DNA from: Geminocystis herdmanii PCC 6308
Lineage (GTDB): Bacteria; Cyanobacteriota; Cyanobacteriia; Cyanobacteriales; Cyanobacteriaceae
Assembly: GCF_000332235.1 (NCBI RefSeq)
Contig: NZ_CM001775.1
Span: 1,890,230-1,954,229, forward strand
DNA length: 64,000 nt
Direction: 5' to 3'
Numbering within the stretch: the stretch's first letter is position 1; the number at the start of each line of letters is the position of its first letter. The notes beneath the pieces were generated by a model, which searched no databases, was not told the origin of the DNA, and worked only from the letters and a program-made list of their open reading frames with translations. The translations under genes were made by a program, and so were the position numbers. Shown here piece by piece: positions 1 to 8,311 of the stretch.

Positions 1-79
1 TGTTAATTGATTTAATAATTGCAACAAATGTTATCATTTTTCTAATAAAGAGAATTATTAAATACTGGAGTATAAGATT

Positions 80-205
80 ATGGATTTTGATTGGAGATTA
101 TTAGTTGTTCTATTACCTTTAGGAGTTGCTGGTGGTTGGGCAGTTTATAACATTGGTGCATTAGCTATCACTCAAGCACAAAAATTCTTAAAAAAACAAA
201 GCTAA
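80..205 (+). CDS. psbY: Photosystem II protein Y (PsbY)
   Basis: A 41-codon reading frame starts at ATG 80, with GGAG at 67-70 as a well-placed ribosome binding site, and ends at TAA 203-205. The product begins MDFDW and has one hydrophobic segment (about residues 7-30) containing a GGWAVYNIG stretch, then a basic tail ending KKQS. Length, topology and the W-A-x-x-N-I-G pattern match cyanobacterial PsbY, a small single-span subunit at the edge of photosystem II in the thylakoid membrane. It lies 35 bp upstream of mnmE in the same direction. Identification rests on resemblance recalled from the family, not a database search. Confidence 0.82.
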   Translation: MDFDWRLLVVLLPLGVAGGWAVYNIGALAITQAQKFLKKQS

Positions 206-207
206 GT

Positions 208-238
208 TAAGAATGAGGAATTAGGAATAAGGAATTAG
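208..238 (+). repeat. Short degenerate GGAATTA-type repeat in front of mnmE
   Basis: The psbY-mnmE spacer is made of about four imperfect GGAATTA/GGAATAA-like units with a period near 7. The last unit ends just before the mnmE start, so the only purine-rich GGAA stretch available as a ribosome binding site for mnmE is repeat sequence. Confidence 0.5.
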
Positions 239-240
239 AA

Positions 241-1620
241 ATGAAAAACATAGTTCAACAAGAAACAATAGTGGCGATAGCTTCCGCCGTTGTACCGAAT
301 CAAGGTAGTATCGGCATCGTCAGGTTAAGCGGTGTCACTGCCTTAGAGATTACTCAAAAAATTTTTATACCCCAAGGTAAGCCGTCTTGGAAATCCCATC
401 AAATCCTTTACGGTTATATTCAACATCCTGATACCCAACAAATTATCGATGAAGTTTTAGTATTATTGATGTTATCTCCTCGATCGTACACTAGAGAGGA
501 TGTCATCGAGATTCATTGTCACGGGGGAATTATTCCTGTACAGCAAATATTGGAATTGTGTTTGGAATGCGGTGCAAGACTTGCTAATGCAGGAGAGTTT
601 ACTTTAAGAGCCTTTTTAAATGGTAGAATCGACTTAACCCAAGCTGAAAGTATCTCAGAAATTGTCGGGGCAAAATCTCCTCAAGCCTCCCATGTTGCTT
701 TATCAGGATTACGGGGAAAACTGGCGCAACCCATTCGAGAAATGCGCTCTAGTTTACTCGATATTTTGGCGGAAGTTGAGGCAAGAATTGACTTTGAAGA
801 CGATTTACCTCCCCTTGATGAAGCGCAAATTAGAGAGGATTTAGAAGTTAGTCTGTCTCAAGTTAAACACATTTTAGCCACAAAAGATCAAGGGGAGTTG
901 TTGCGTAGTGGGGTAAAAGTTGCGATCGTAGGTCGTCCAAATGTAGGTAAATCAAGCCTTTTAAATGCTTGGAGTAAAACCGATCGAGCTATTGTCACGG
1001 ATTTACCCGGAACGACTCGTGATGTGGTAGAATCTCAGTTAGTGGTGCAAGGTATCCCCATTCAAGTTTTAGATACCGCAGGAATCAGGGAAACGGAAGA
1101 CACTGTAGAAAAAATTGGGGTTGCTCGATCGTTACAAGCGGTATCCCAAGCGGATTTAATTTTATTTACCATCGATGCTAGTGTCGGATGGACTCTGGAG
1201 GATGAAGAAATTTATCGACAAATCAAAGACTTAAATCTGATCCTCGTCATCAATAAAACCGATATAGCACCATCAGAAGGGGTCAAATACCCCGATGAAA
1301 TTAATCAAATAGTACCCACCGCAGGGGCACTCAATCAAGGCATATACGCCCTAGAAACTGCCATCATTGACACCATTAAAAAGGGAGAAACCACCGCAGG
1401 AGATTTAGATATTGCCATTAATCAACGTCAAGCCGCCGCCCTAACTCGTGCTAAAATTGCCCTGATTCAAGTACAAGAGACAATGGAAAATCAGTTACCC
1501 CTAGATTTTTGGACTATTGATTTACGCATTGCCATTCAAGCATTAGGGGAGATTACAGGGGAAGAAGTGACAGAATCTGTACTCGATCGAATTTTTAGCC
1601 GTTTTTGTATAGGGAAATAA
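241..1620 (+). CDS. mnmE: tRNA modification GTPase MnmE
   Basis: MnmE works with MnmG to build the 5-carboxymethylaminomethyl (or 5-taurinomethyl-like) group on wobble uridine 34 of certain tRNAs. The 459-residue product has the normal length: an N-terminal folate-binding domain (about 1-125), helical segments, and an inserted Ras-like G domain. Visible motifs are the P-loop GRPNVGKSS near residue 230, the G2 region PGTTRD, DTAGIRE near 277 and NKTD near 338. The protein ends in CIGK, the C-x-G-K tail with the cysteine typical of this family. The start at 241 gives the expected N-terminus (ETIVAIAS). All motifs are intact. Confidence 0.97.
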   Translation: MKNIVQQETIVAIASAVVPNQGSIGIVRLSGVTALEITQKIFIPQGKPSWKSHQILYGYIQHPDTQQIIDEVLVLLMLSPRSYTREDVIEIHCHGGIIPVQQILELCLECGARLANAGEFTLRAFLNGRIDLTQAESISEIVGAKSPQASHVALSGLRGKLAQPIREMRSSLLDILAEVEARIDFEDDLPPLDEAQIREDLEVSLSQVKHILATKDQGELLRSGVKVAIVGRPNVGKSSLLNAWSKTDRAIVTDLPGTTRDVVESQLVVQGIPIQVLDTAGIRETEDTVEKIGVARSLQAVSQADLILFTIDASVGWTLEDEEIYRQIKDLNLILVINKTDIAPSEGVKYPDEINQIVPTAGALNQGIYALETAIIDTIKKGETTAGDLDIAINQRQAAALTRAKIALIQVQETMENQLPLDFWTIDLRIAIQALGEITGEEVTESVLDRIFSRFCIGK

Positions 1621-1682
1621 GAAGTGAACTACCCGTTTCTAGCACCGATTAATCAAGTTATATCATAAACCTTAACACCTTC

Positions 1683-1712
1683 CTTCATCAAAAAAACTTT
1701 TTAACCAACCCC
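1683..1712. repeat. Isolated end of the GGGTTTGCTGAA MITE-like family
   Basis: The stretch CATCAAAA...AACTTTTT..CCAACCCC followed by TAA resembles the right end of the larger copies at 15385-15633 and 43168-43391. The rest of the element is missing. It lies in the mnmE-mazE spacer. Confidence 0.5.
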
Positions 1713-1786
1713 TAATTATCGATGAAAAACGGTTCTTGATTTTGGTATATTTAATGTATAAACCAACGATCTCAAACCAAAACTAT

Positions 1787-2029
1787 ATGATTACCCAGAA
1801 AATTTGTATGTGGGGAAATTCATTGGGAATTAGACTTCCTCAAGCCATAACTCAGCAAGTGAAATTACAAGAAGGGGAATTATTAAATATTGTTATTGAA
1901 GATAATAAAATTATCCTTACTCCAGCAAAACCAAAATATACCCTTGAGGAATTGCTGAAAAATGCCACCTCTGTCATGCAACATGATGAATTAGATTGGG
2001 GAGAATCTGTGGGAGAAGAAATGTGGTAA
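1787..2029 (+). CDS. MazE/AbrB-fold antitoxin
   Basis: An 80-residue SpoVT/AbrB-type DNA-binding antitoxin beginning MITQKICMWGNSLGIRLP, the usual MazE opening (x-W-G-N-S-L-x-x-R-x-P), followed by a swapped-hairpin region (QEGELLNIVIEDNKIILTP). A C-terminal acidic tail with Asp-Trp/Glu should bind and neutralise the toxin. An in-frame ATG at 1736 exists, but 1787 places the conserved motif at residue 8-14 as in the family. It overlaps the MazF-type toxin downstream by 7 bp, indicating translational coupling. Autoregulation of the pair is inferred from the family. Confidence 0.85.
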   Translation: MITQKICMWGNSLGIRLPQAITQQVKLQEGELLNIVIEDNKIILTPAKPKYTLEELLKNATSVMQHDELDWGESVGEEMW

Positions 2030-2367
2030 AAATTGATAATCGTATCCCCCAAAGAGGTGATATTATCAAACTCGAATTGAATCCTCGTACTGGTAGTGAA
2101 CAATCAGGGTATCGTCCTGCTTTTGTTATATCTCCTATTACTTATAATCAAGTTTCTAAAATTATTTTAATTTGTCCGATTACCAGTCGTAAAAAAGGAT
2201 GGGTTTTTGAAGTAGAATTACCGCCAGAAATGCAAACTCGTGGAGTGGTTTTAGTTGATCAAATTAGAGCTGTGGATTGTATCGCTAGACAAACTACTTT
2301 TGTTGAAGAATCCCCCTCATTTTTAATTGATGAAGTTTTAGCTAAATTACAAACTTTAGTAGCTTAA
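2023..2367 (+). CDS. MazF/PemK-family mRNA interferase toxin
   Basis: A 114-residue product starting at GTG 2023, inside the last codons of the antitoxin gene, with a purine-rich GGGAGAAG binding site just upstream. It reads RIPQRGDIIKLELNPRTG...GYRPAFVISP, the MazF signature (G-D-I-x-x-x-x-x-P, then R-P-x-x-V-I-S). The CPITSRKKGW segment and the DQIRAVD segment match the RNase core. The family cleaves mRNA at short single-stranded motifs. An upstream in-frame ATG at 1996 would add nine residues from inside mazE and is less likely. Confidence 0.88.
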   Translation: MVKIDNRIPQRGDIIKLELNPRTGSEQSGYRPAFVISPITYNQVSKIILICPITSRKKGWVFEVELPPEMQTRGVVLVDQIRAVDCIARQTTFVEESPSFLIDEVLAKLQTLVA

Positions 2368-2399
2368 ATAAAGTTAAAAATTAGGATAAAAACTATTAA

Positions 2400-2465
2400 A
2401 AGTTAAGAGATTTAGGGTTAACAGATGAACAAATTGCGGAGGCTTTAGAGATTTCGATCGAGTAA
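2400..2465 (+). pseudogene. C-terminal fragment of a lost gene (Rpn/DUF4351-like tail?)
   Basis: A 21-codon open stretch after a stop reads KLRDLGLTDEQIAEALEIS and ends at TAA 2463-2465. The pattern (L-x-L-T-x-E-Q-I-A-x-A-L-x-I) resembles the C-terminus of cyanobacterial Rpn-type transposase-like nucleases or their relatives. No start codon or upstream body is present, so it is read as a remnant. The family assignment is tentative. Confidence 0.35.
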
Positions 2466-2516
2466 ATAGATAATGTCATAAAATATAATTAAGATAATAA
2501 AATTAAAGAAAAAACG

Positions 2517-2765
2517 ATGGAAAATACAAAAGTTATCTTAGGAAGAATCACCTTTAACCGTGAAATTATGGGGGGAAGGGCTTGTATTAGAGGAATGCGC
2601 ATTACCGTCGCTTTAGTGTTAAAATTGTTGGCTAGTGATATGTCGATCGAAGAAATTTTAGAAGCCTATCCTTACCTAGAATTAGAAGATATACAAGCCT
2701 CCCTTAATTATGCCTCCTTGTTAGCTGATGAAAAAGTTTATTCTTTTGAGGAGAAAGTGGCATGA
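2517..2765 (+). CDS. DUF433 antitoxin
   Basis: An 82-residue DUF433 protein. The family core is clear: GRITFNREIMGGRACIRGMR (the D/N-x-x-x-M-G-G-x-x-x-I-R-G-x-R signature), then a helical segment VALVLKLLASDMSIEEILEAYPYLELEDIQASLNYA. DUF433 proteins have a winged-helix-like fold and act as antitoxins or DNA-binding partners of PIN-like DUF5615 proteins. The stop codon overlaps the start of the DUF5615 gene by 4 bp (ATGA), the usual arrangement for this pair. Confidence 0.9.
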   Translation: MENTKVILGRITFNREIMGGRACIRGMRITVALVLKLLASDMSIEEILEAYPYLELEDIQASLNYASLLADEKVYSFEEKVA

Positions 2766-3130
2766 AATTTTTAGCAGACATGGGAGTATCACCTTTAACG
2801 GTTAAGGCTTTATCTCAGCAAGGATATGATGCTATTCATCTATCAGAAGAAGGCTTGTTTTATTTACCTGATTCCTTGATTATGTCAAAAGCAAAGGATG
2901 AAGGAAGAATAATTCTCACTTTCGATTTAGATTTTGGGGAATTGTTAGCTTTTAGTGGTGATTCTTTGCCAAGTGTGATTATTTTTCGATTAGAAAAAGC
3001 TAATCCTGATTATGTTTTATCTAAATTAAATCCTGTTTTACAAGAATGTCAAAATATACTAGAAAATGGTGTAATTATTACTATTAAAGATAGGAATTAT
3101 CGAATTAGATATTTACCCGTTAAAAATTAG
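2762..3130 (+). CDS. DUF5615 PIN-like toxin
   Basis: A 122-residue PIN-like protein of the DUF5615 (Mut7-C-related) group. The start MKFLADMGVSPLTVKALSQQ carries the first conserved acidic residue. ILTFDLDFGELLAF carries the D-x-D/F-x-x-L acidic cluster expected at the metal site, and PSVIIFRLEKANP follows as in the family. Its role as toxin partner of the preceding DUF433 gene is inferred from gene order and the 4-bp overlap. Its TAG stop (3128-3130) lies inside the terminal TTAGACATCTC of the repeat that follows. Confidence 0.88.
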   Translation: MKFLADMGVSPLTVKALSQQGYDAIHLSEEGLFYLPDSLIMSKAKDEGRIILTFDLDFGELLAFSGDSLPSVIIFRLEKANPDYVLSKLNPVLQECQNILENGVIITIKDRNYRIRYLPVKN

Positions 3131-3210
3131 ACATCTCTATTAATTGTCAAAACGAGGGCTTTAGCCCTTACTATAAACCATTAAAAATCTTTTCTTCCAG
3201 AAGTCTATTG
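3127..3210. repeat. TTAGACATCTC-ended palindromic element (repeat family 2)
   Basis: An element of about 80 bp opens with TTAGACATCTC and closes with a degenerate inverted copy (GAAGTCTATT). Its centre is the palindrome AGGGCTTTAGCCCT followed by TACTATAAACC. Related copies lie at 31281-31339, 34614-34666, 45224-45261, 51147-51231 and 58343-58412. The first three bases of overlap with the preceding gene form part of its stop codon. Confidence 0.7.
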
Positions 3211-3258
3211 AATAAAAATTAAGCTAAAATCAGTAAATCAAAACAAAGATTTTAGAAT

Positions 3259-3642
3259 ATGAGTTTTTTAAATCAACCCAAAAAAAGATCGATCGGCGTT
3301 ATCTTAGCATTAATTGGTAGTGTAACCCCTGTGGTTGGTTTACATAAATTTTACTTAGGGCAACCTTTATGGGGTGTCATCTATTTTCTTCTCAGTTGGC
3401 AAAGTCCCATCGCCCGTATTGCTTGTGCGATCGATGTTGTATTGTATTTAACCCAAGATAATGACTTATTCACAGGGAGATTCAATAGTATAACTCCTTC
3501 ATCTTCTCAGGCTCAACTAACAGTAAATCCCCAACAGGTGACAGAAATTGCCACAGCTATTAGGGAATTAGAAAAATTACGTCAAGAAGGGTTAATTTCT
3601 GAGTATGAATTTGAACAAAAACGCCGTGAATTATTAACATAA
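3259..3642 (+). CDS. TM2-domain protein with C-terminal SHOCT-like motif
   Basis: A 127-residue protein. Residues about 12-70 contain two hydrophobic segments separated by a short loop, with VVGLHKFYLGQPLWGVIYFLLS, the TM2 signature (G-x-H-x-F-Y-L-G). The C-terminus ATAIRELEKLRQEGLISEYE followed by FEQKRRELL is the short SHOCT-type helix pair (L-x-x-L-x-x-x-G-x-I-T/S-x-E-E/Y-F-x-x-x-K). TM2 proteins are small membrane proteins of mostly unknown function. Transcribed alone between the TA block and the convergent bicA gene. Confidence 0.85.
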   Translation: MSFLNQPKKRSIGVILALIGSVTPVVGLHKFYLGQPLWGVIYFLLSWQSPIARIACAIDVVLYLTQDNDLFTGRFNSITPSSSQAQLTVNPQQVTEIATAIRELEKLRQEGLISEYEFEQKRRELLT

Positions 3643-3759
3643 AAAACGATGTTTTGATTTTGTCATTGCTAGGCAATCTCAATCAAATTTGATTTCTGTT
3701 GCCAATGGGTAAGCTGTTAAACCGCTAGTTAATAATATTTGGTGTATGGTAGTTCACAA

Positions 3760-5451
3760 TCACTCAAAAACTTTTTCGGTATCAGTAACAATGGCTTTAC
3801 TTTCTCTTTCTCTGACAATAGTTAAACCTTCTTGTAATGCGGTAAGTCGATCGAGCATCCAGTGGTGTTCGGGAATTAATCCAGCAATACCTAATTTTTC
3901 TAAGCGACTTCTGACTTTACCCGTTGCACCAACTACGATAACCTCATGATTGTTGTCGATAGCCTCTTTAATGGCATTTTCTAAAGCCAGAGATGATGTT
4001 ACCCCTAAAATTGGCACTTCAATTAAGTTAACTATCAATACATCATAATTAGCGATGGCATTATGTTCTCTGGATATTGCTTTGGCAACACCAAAGATCA
4101 TGGGACCACTCAAGTGGAAGTATAATATTCGCCCTTCTGCTAAATCTAAGATTTGTTTTTCTTCGGGAGTGAGGGGAATTTCGTCATCGGCAGTACTAAT
4201 AATTTTTACGGATTTCGATCGTAACTCCGAAAGTTTATCAATAGTTAAAATGTTAGCAATAAAAACACCTACCCCAACGGCTACCATTAAATCCACAAAT
4301 ACTGTTAAAGCGATAACCCCATATACGATCGCAGTAGCTTTGTATGAAATTTTGTGAACTCTTTTGAGGAAACCCCAATCCATAATATTGATACCCACCT
4401 TTAAAGCGATACCTGCCAACACTGCTAAGGGAATACTCGCCGTTAAAGGAGCTGCCCAAACTACTACTACAAATAACACTAAAGCACGAGTCAAACCAGA
4501 TAATGCCGTAGTTGCACCCGTTTGAATGTTAACTACAGTTCCCATAGTTGCACCAGCACCAGCAATACCACCAAACAAACCAGAGAATAAATTGCCTAAG
4601 CCTTGCCCAATTAATTCTTTATTAGAATCATGCTCTGTACGGGTTAAACTATCAGCAACCACAGAAGTTAACAAAGCATCAATACAACCTAACATCCCCA
4701 ATACTAAGGCGTTAAATACCATTGTACGCAATTGACTAGGCTCAAAAGTAGGGATTTGCAAAACGGGTAAACCAGTAGGAATTTCTCCAATACGGCGAAT
4801 ATCTGCATCTCCAAAGAATACCAAAGAAATCACTGTACAAAAAATTAGAGCTAATAGCTGAGGGGGTACAACACGCTTATATTTAGACGGCACAACATAA
4901 AGGATAACCACTGTCATCACGGCTAAAACTGTCTCTAAGGGTTGAATATTAGAGATGAGATTAGGGATATTTTGAATTGTACCGATAACTCCCCCTTTCG
5001 GACTAGCTTGACCCAAAAAAGGTGCAATTTGTAAAATAATCAGGATTAAACCGATACCCGTCATAAACCCTGAAATAACGGTATAGGGCATCATGGTAAC
5101 GTATTTACCCAACTTGAGAAAGCCGAATAAAATTTGAAATAATCCCGCCATCATTACTACGGTAAAAGCCACCGCCATACCATTTTCTGGGTTAGTGGCG
5201 ATCGAGTTTGCGATTACAGCAGTCATTACAACAGTCATCGGACCTGTAGGTTCAGAGATTAAAGTAGGAGTACCGCCAAACAGTGCCGCAAAAAAGCCCA
5301 CTAAAACTGCTCCCCATAACCCTGCGGAAGCCCCAGCACCCGAAGCGATACCAAAAGCTAAAGCCATCGGTAAGGCGATGACGGCGGCGGTTAAACCCCC
5401 AAATACATCCCCTTGTATATTACGAAAATGAATTTTATTAGTAATTTGCAT
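3760..5451 (-). CDS. bicA: BicA-type Na+-dependent bicarbonate transporter (SulP family)
   Basis: The 563-residue product is a SLC26/SulP transporter: about 12-14 membrane segments (residues 15-400) and a cytoplasmic STAS domain (about 430-545). The N-terminus MQITNKIHFRNIQGDVFGGL and the stretches GTPTLISEPTGPMTVVMTA, LGCIDALLTSVVADSLTRTE and GAGATMGTVVNIQ closely match the characterised BicA of Synechococcus 7002 as I recall it. BicA imports bicarbonate with Na+ across the plasma membrane and is part of the CO2-concentrating mechanism. The 288-bp AT-rich spacer upstream presumably holds its promoter. It converges on the TM2 gene. Close SulP sulfate transporters are the alternative, but resemblance to BicA is strong throughout. 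Confidence 0.88.
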   Translation of the reverse strand: MQITNKIHFRNIQGDVFGGLTAAVIALPMALAFGIASGAGASAGLWGAVLVGFFAALFGGTPTLISEPTGPMTVVMTAVIANSIATNPENGMAVAFTVVMMAGLFQILFGFLKLGKYVTMMPYTVISGFMTGIGLILIILQIAPFLGQASPKGGVIGTIQNIPNLISNIQPLETVLAVMTVVILYVVPSKYKRVVPPQLLALIFCTVISLVFFGDADIRRIGEIPTGLPVLQIPTFEPSQLRTMVFNALVLGMLGCIDALLTSVVADSLTRTEHDSNKELIGQGLGNLFSGLFGGIAGAGATMGTVVNIQTGATTALSGLTRALVLFVVVVWAAPLTASIPLAVLAGIALKVGINIMDWGFLKRVHKISYKATAIVYGVIALTVFVDLMVAVGVGVFIANILTIDKLSELRSKSVKIISTADDEIPLTPEEKQILDLAEGRILYFHLSGPMIFGVAKAISREHNAIANYDVLIVNLIEVPILGVTSSLALENAIKEAIDNNHEVIVVGATGKVRSRLEKLGIAGLIPEHHWMLDRLTALQEGLTIVRERESKAIVTDTEKVFE

Positions 5452-5739
5452 TGATAGTGTTATTTTTAATCAAGGTTTTTCAGTAGATTTTGCATAGAAC
5501 AAAATCAATATTTTTTATATAAAATATAGTTAAAAATCTATAGCTAATATAATAAAGGAAAATATCCATAATGAATAGTCAGTTTTATTGATTTTTTTAC
5601 AGCAAATATATAATATTTATTAATGTTACCATAAATACTGGGGAATAAATTATAAATAGAACTAAAAATATTGACAAATAAAGTTTTTTCGTTTAGCTTA
5701 ACCTTTGACTAGGTATCAACTCTATTATAAATTATCATA

Positions 5740-7542
5740 ATGATTGTTCCTTTAATTAGTGGTTTTATCGGTATTTTAATTAGTCTGTTTAGTTGGCTAT
5801 TTTATCAAGAAAAATTAACTTTTTTACCTTCTAAGTTATTATTGTTCGGTAAGAAAAATAAATTAATTGTCCTGGGTTTAAATATTATCAGCTTAGGGTT
5901 ATTTTTAGGATTAGTAGGTTTTTTCTTTAATTTTGGTGTTCTCTTTCGTTCTTTGCGTGTTTTTTTATTAATTATTGGATTTGTCTGTATCAAAAAATCT
6001 TTAAATCAAAATATAAATAATTTTCCTGATTTACCCTTATTTATTAAGGCAATTATCCAAATAAAAAGTATTCAAAGTTTACAAATATTTGCTGGTATCA
6101 TTATTAGTTTTTTATTCTTAAAAAGTATTCTCGCTGTAGATTGGACAGGCGGTGATAGTTGGATGTATCAACTGCCTTTTGCCGCTCGTTTTTGGGGTTT
6201 AGTTTCTCCTGAACAATATATTTTTGAAGCGGAAAGAGAACCTTTTTATAATACAACCACAATGTTACCGAATATTTTACAGGGTTTTTTCTGGTATTTA
6301 TTAGGAAAAAATCGTCCTCAAGGAGCAAATTTAGTTAGTTTTTTTAGTTTAATTGGCTATTTTATTTTTATTAAATATTATCTTAAAATTCCCTATTATT
6401 TATCGGTAATTGCTATTTTAGCTGTACCTTTAATTCACATTGCTACAACTTCTGCTTATGTGGATTTATTGACTAATGTCGGTTTTTCGATCGTACTAAT
6501 CATAACCTATTTATTGTTTATTAAAGAAAATTTTATTAACTATAAAAATGTCTCAATGTTCATTTTAGGAGGATTTATTGCAGGGAATAGCAAATATTTA
6601 TTAGTGCCTCCTTTAGCCTTAGTTATGGCTTTTGTTTTTGGTCGAATTTTATGGTTAATTTTTTATCGTTTTAATCCAGTAAACAGAGTCAAAAATATAT
6701 TAATTTTATTAGTAACTATGGCAGGAACAAATGTGATTATTTTTCTTACTTCTGTGAAAAATATAATTTTATATCAAAATCCTTTTTATCCCTTAAAAAT
6801 TACTATTTTAGGCTATGAATTAAATCATATTATTGTGCCTAGTGGTGATTATATGTCCGATAAAATTGCAGATATGTATCCTCTACAAAGATGGATTTTT
6901 TCTCTCTTAGAAATAGGTGCTTTTGACGATCGAAGGCCATGGCCTTGGACTGTAGCAATGGACTATGTGCCTCTTGATGCGGATAGTTTTGGTATGGGAG
7001 GATATTTTGCTATTTATGTTGTGTTTAACGTTGTTTTATTTGGCTGTTTATGTAGGTTAAATAATCCTGAAACTCGCACAGCTTTATACTTAGTTATTAT
7101 CATGAGTGTTGTGACACCTTTTCTTCCTTTTGCCTATCAATTAAGATATTATATGTATTGGATAATAGTCTTAATTACTCTCAATTTATACTTATTAATT
7201 CAGCAGTATGAATTAACTAAAAATAGATGGTTAAAACCGCAAAATTATGCCTATGTCGGTATATTTGTGATGATGATTTTTACGACTCTTACTCGTTGGG
7301 ATTATACCTATCCTAATGCTATGTCTTTAGAAAAGTTTATGATCGATCGAGTTGATCAAGATGTTATCACGATGTTAGAAGAAAAAAAAGAGGCTTGTTT
7401 AGTGGGTTTTACTCCCCTAACTTTTCTTTATAACTCCGCCTTTCATGAGGGCAAAAACTATACAGTGAAAGCAGAATTTAACCTCAGTAAAGAAGAAGTG
7501 ACAGAAAAGTGCGGCGATCGACCTATAATTTATAAAGAATAA
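5740..7542 (+). CDS. Polytopic membrane protein, GT-C glycosyltransferase-like
   Basis: A 600-residue protein with some twelve predicted membrane spans, opening MIVPLISGFIGILISLFSWL. After the third or fourth span lies a loop, VDWTGGDSWMYQLPFAARFW, followed by a long soluble stretch with YQLPF, FYNTTTMLPNILQGFFWYL and PQGANLVSF. The layout of an acidic first loop with multiple spans and a short soluble C-terminus (DQDVITMLEEKKEACLVGF) resembles GT-C enzymes that use lipid-linked sugars. No catalytic residue can be assigned with certainty. The following glycosyltransferase genes support a role in surface glycan assembly. Confidence 0.6.
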   Translation: MIVPLISGFIGILISLFSWLFYQEKLTFLPSKLLLFGKKNKLIVLGLNIISLGLFLGLVGFFFNFGVLFRSLRVFLLIIGFVCIKKSLNQNINNFPDLPLFIKAIIQIKSIQSLQIFAGIIISFLFLKSILAVDWTGGDSWMYQLPFAARFWGLVSPEQYIFEAEREPFYNTTTMLPNILQGFFWYLLGKNRPQGANLVSFFSLIGYFIFIKYYLKIPYYLSVIAILAVPLIHIATTSAYVDLLTNVGFSIVLIITYLLFIKENFINYKNVSMFILGGFIAGNSKYLLVPPLALVMAFVFGRILWLIFYRFNPVNRVKNILILLVTMAGTNVIIFLTSVKNIILYQNPFYPLKITILGYELNHIIVPSGDYMSDKIADMYPLQRWIFSLLEIGAFDDRRPWPWTVAMDYVPLDADSFGMGGYFAIYVVFNVVLFGCLCRLNNPETRTALYLVIIMSVVTPFLPFAYQLRYYMYWIIVLITLNLYLLIQQYELTKNRWLKPQNYAYVGIFVMMIFTTLTRWDYTYPNAMSLEKFMIDRVDQDVITMLEEKKEACLVGFTPLTFLYNSAFHEGKNYTVKAEFNLSKEEVTEKCGDRPIIYKE

Positions 7543-7583
7543 CTATATTTTTTGATTAGAATTGTGGTTAAAAAAATAAATTT

Positions 7584-7826
7584 ATGAAAATTCTACAAAC
7601 AAAAGCCAAAATTCACAAAGGAGAATTAAAAACAAAAACTCCATTAAACATTCAAGATGGTGAAGTTGATATAGTCATTATTGCTCAAAATGATTCTGAT
7701 GAATTTGAAACCATGCGTCAACAAGCTAAAGATAACGGCTATGATTCCCATGACAAAATTATGGATTTGATTCATCAAGTTAAATTAGAAATGCTTGAAG
7801 AAAAGGGAAGAGTCAATAATGTCTAA
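7584..7826 (+). CDS. Putative antitoxin of a PIN-domain TA pair
   Basis: An 80-residue protein with a beta-rich start (MKILQTKAKIHKGELKTKTP), a short DIVIIAQND strand and a charged helical C-terminus (DLIHQVKLEMLEEKGR). It resembles small cyanobacterial antitoxins of the type found before PIN proteins. It overlaps the PIN gene by 8 bp, so the two are probably translationally coupled. Function is inferred from this arrangement; I do not recognise a named family with confidence. Confidence 0.65.
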   Translation: MKILQTKAKIHKGELKTKTPLNIQDGEVDIVIIAQNDSDEFETMRQQAKDNGYDSHDKIMDLIHQVKLEMLEEKGRVNNV

Positions 7827-8271
7827 TCTTAGGCGTTTATGTCTTGACACTAATGTTTATATAATTGGCATTCAAGATGTAAATTCACAGGAAGCTCAAA
7901 TACTAAAAGCCATCGGATATTTTGGCAAAGAAGATAGTCAAATTAATGCTCAAATTCTTTTATCCCATGAAGTAATAGATCAAATACGCCGTGTAGGTAA
8001 ATATTTATGGAATAAAGATAAGGCAGGTTTGGCTATTGGTTTAATTTGGTCAAGATTAGATTTTTATTATGTTAATGTTGATAATCAGTGGCGTAAATTA
8101 TTGGCTAAAATCATTGATGAAGGTATTATCCCCACAGAAGATATAGAAATGTATTTAACAGCTAAATTGGGTTTATGTGATTGTTTTGTGTCATCAAATC
8201 GAGGATTAATCAAAGCTATTGCTGATTTTGAATGTTTAACCCCTTCTGAATTTATTATAAAATACTTGTAA
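7819..8271 (+). CDS. PIN-domain ribonuclease toxin
   Basis: A 150-residue PIN protein starting at ATG 7819 (an earlier in-frame start would lie inside the antitoxin). It has RRLCLDTNVYIIG near the N-terminus (first catalytic Asp), an acidic residue in LLSHEVIDQIRR, and a C-terminal GLCDCFVSSNRGLIKAI stretch carrying the usual D and S/T-N-D/R site. PIN toxins are Mg-dependent ribonucleases. The gene pair lies inside a glycosyltransferase cluster, an addition unrelated to the neighbours. Confidence 0.8.
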   Translation: MSNLRRLCLDTNVYIIGIQDVNSQEAQILKAIGYFGKEDSQINAQILLSHEVIDQIRRVGKYLWNKDKAGLAIGLIWSRLDFYYVNVDNQWRKLLAKIIDEGIIPTEDIEMYLTAKLGLCDCFVSSNRGLIKAIADFECLTPSEFIIKYL

Positions 8272-8272
8272 T

Positions 8273-8306
8273 CATTACTCATTTCTCATTACTCATTCCT
8301 AATTAT
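8273..8306. repeat. Heptamer tandem array (CATTACT-type)
   Basis: Imperfect tandem units with a 7-bp period (CATTACT, CATTTCT, CATTACT, CATTCCT) begin directly after the stop of the PIN toxin gene and fill the spacer up to the next gene. Confidence 0.65.
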
Positions 8307-8311
8307 TTATA

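Noticed and set aside
662-844. 60-codon open frame inside mnmE
   Set aside because: Overlaps conserved mnmE coding sequence in another frame, with no binding site.
5195-5431. Antisense open frame over bicA
   Set aside because: Shadow of the conserved transporter frame; Ala/Pro-rich composition typical of antisense reading.
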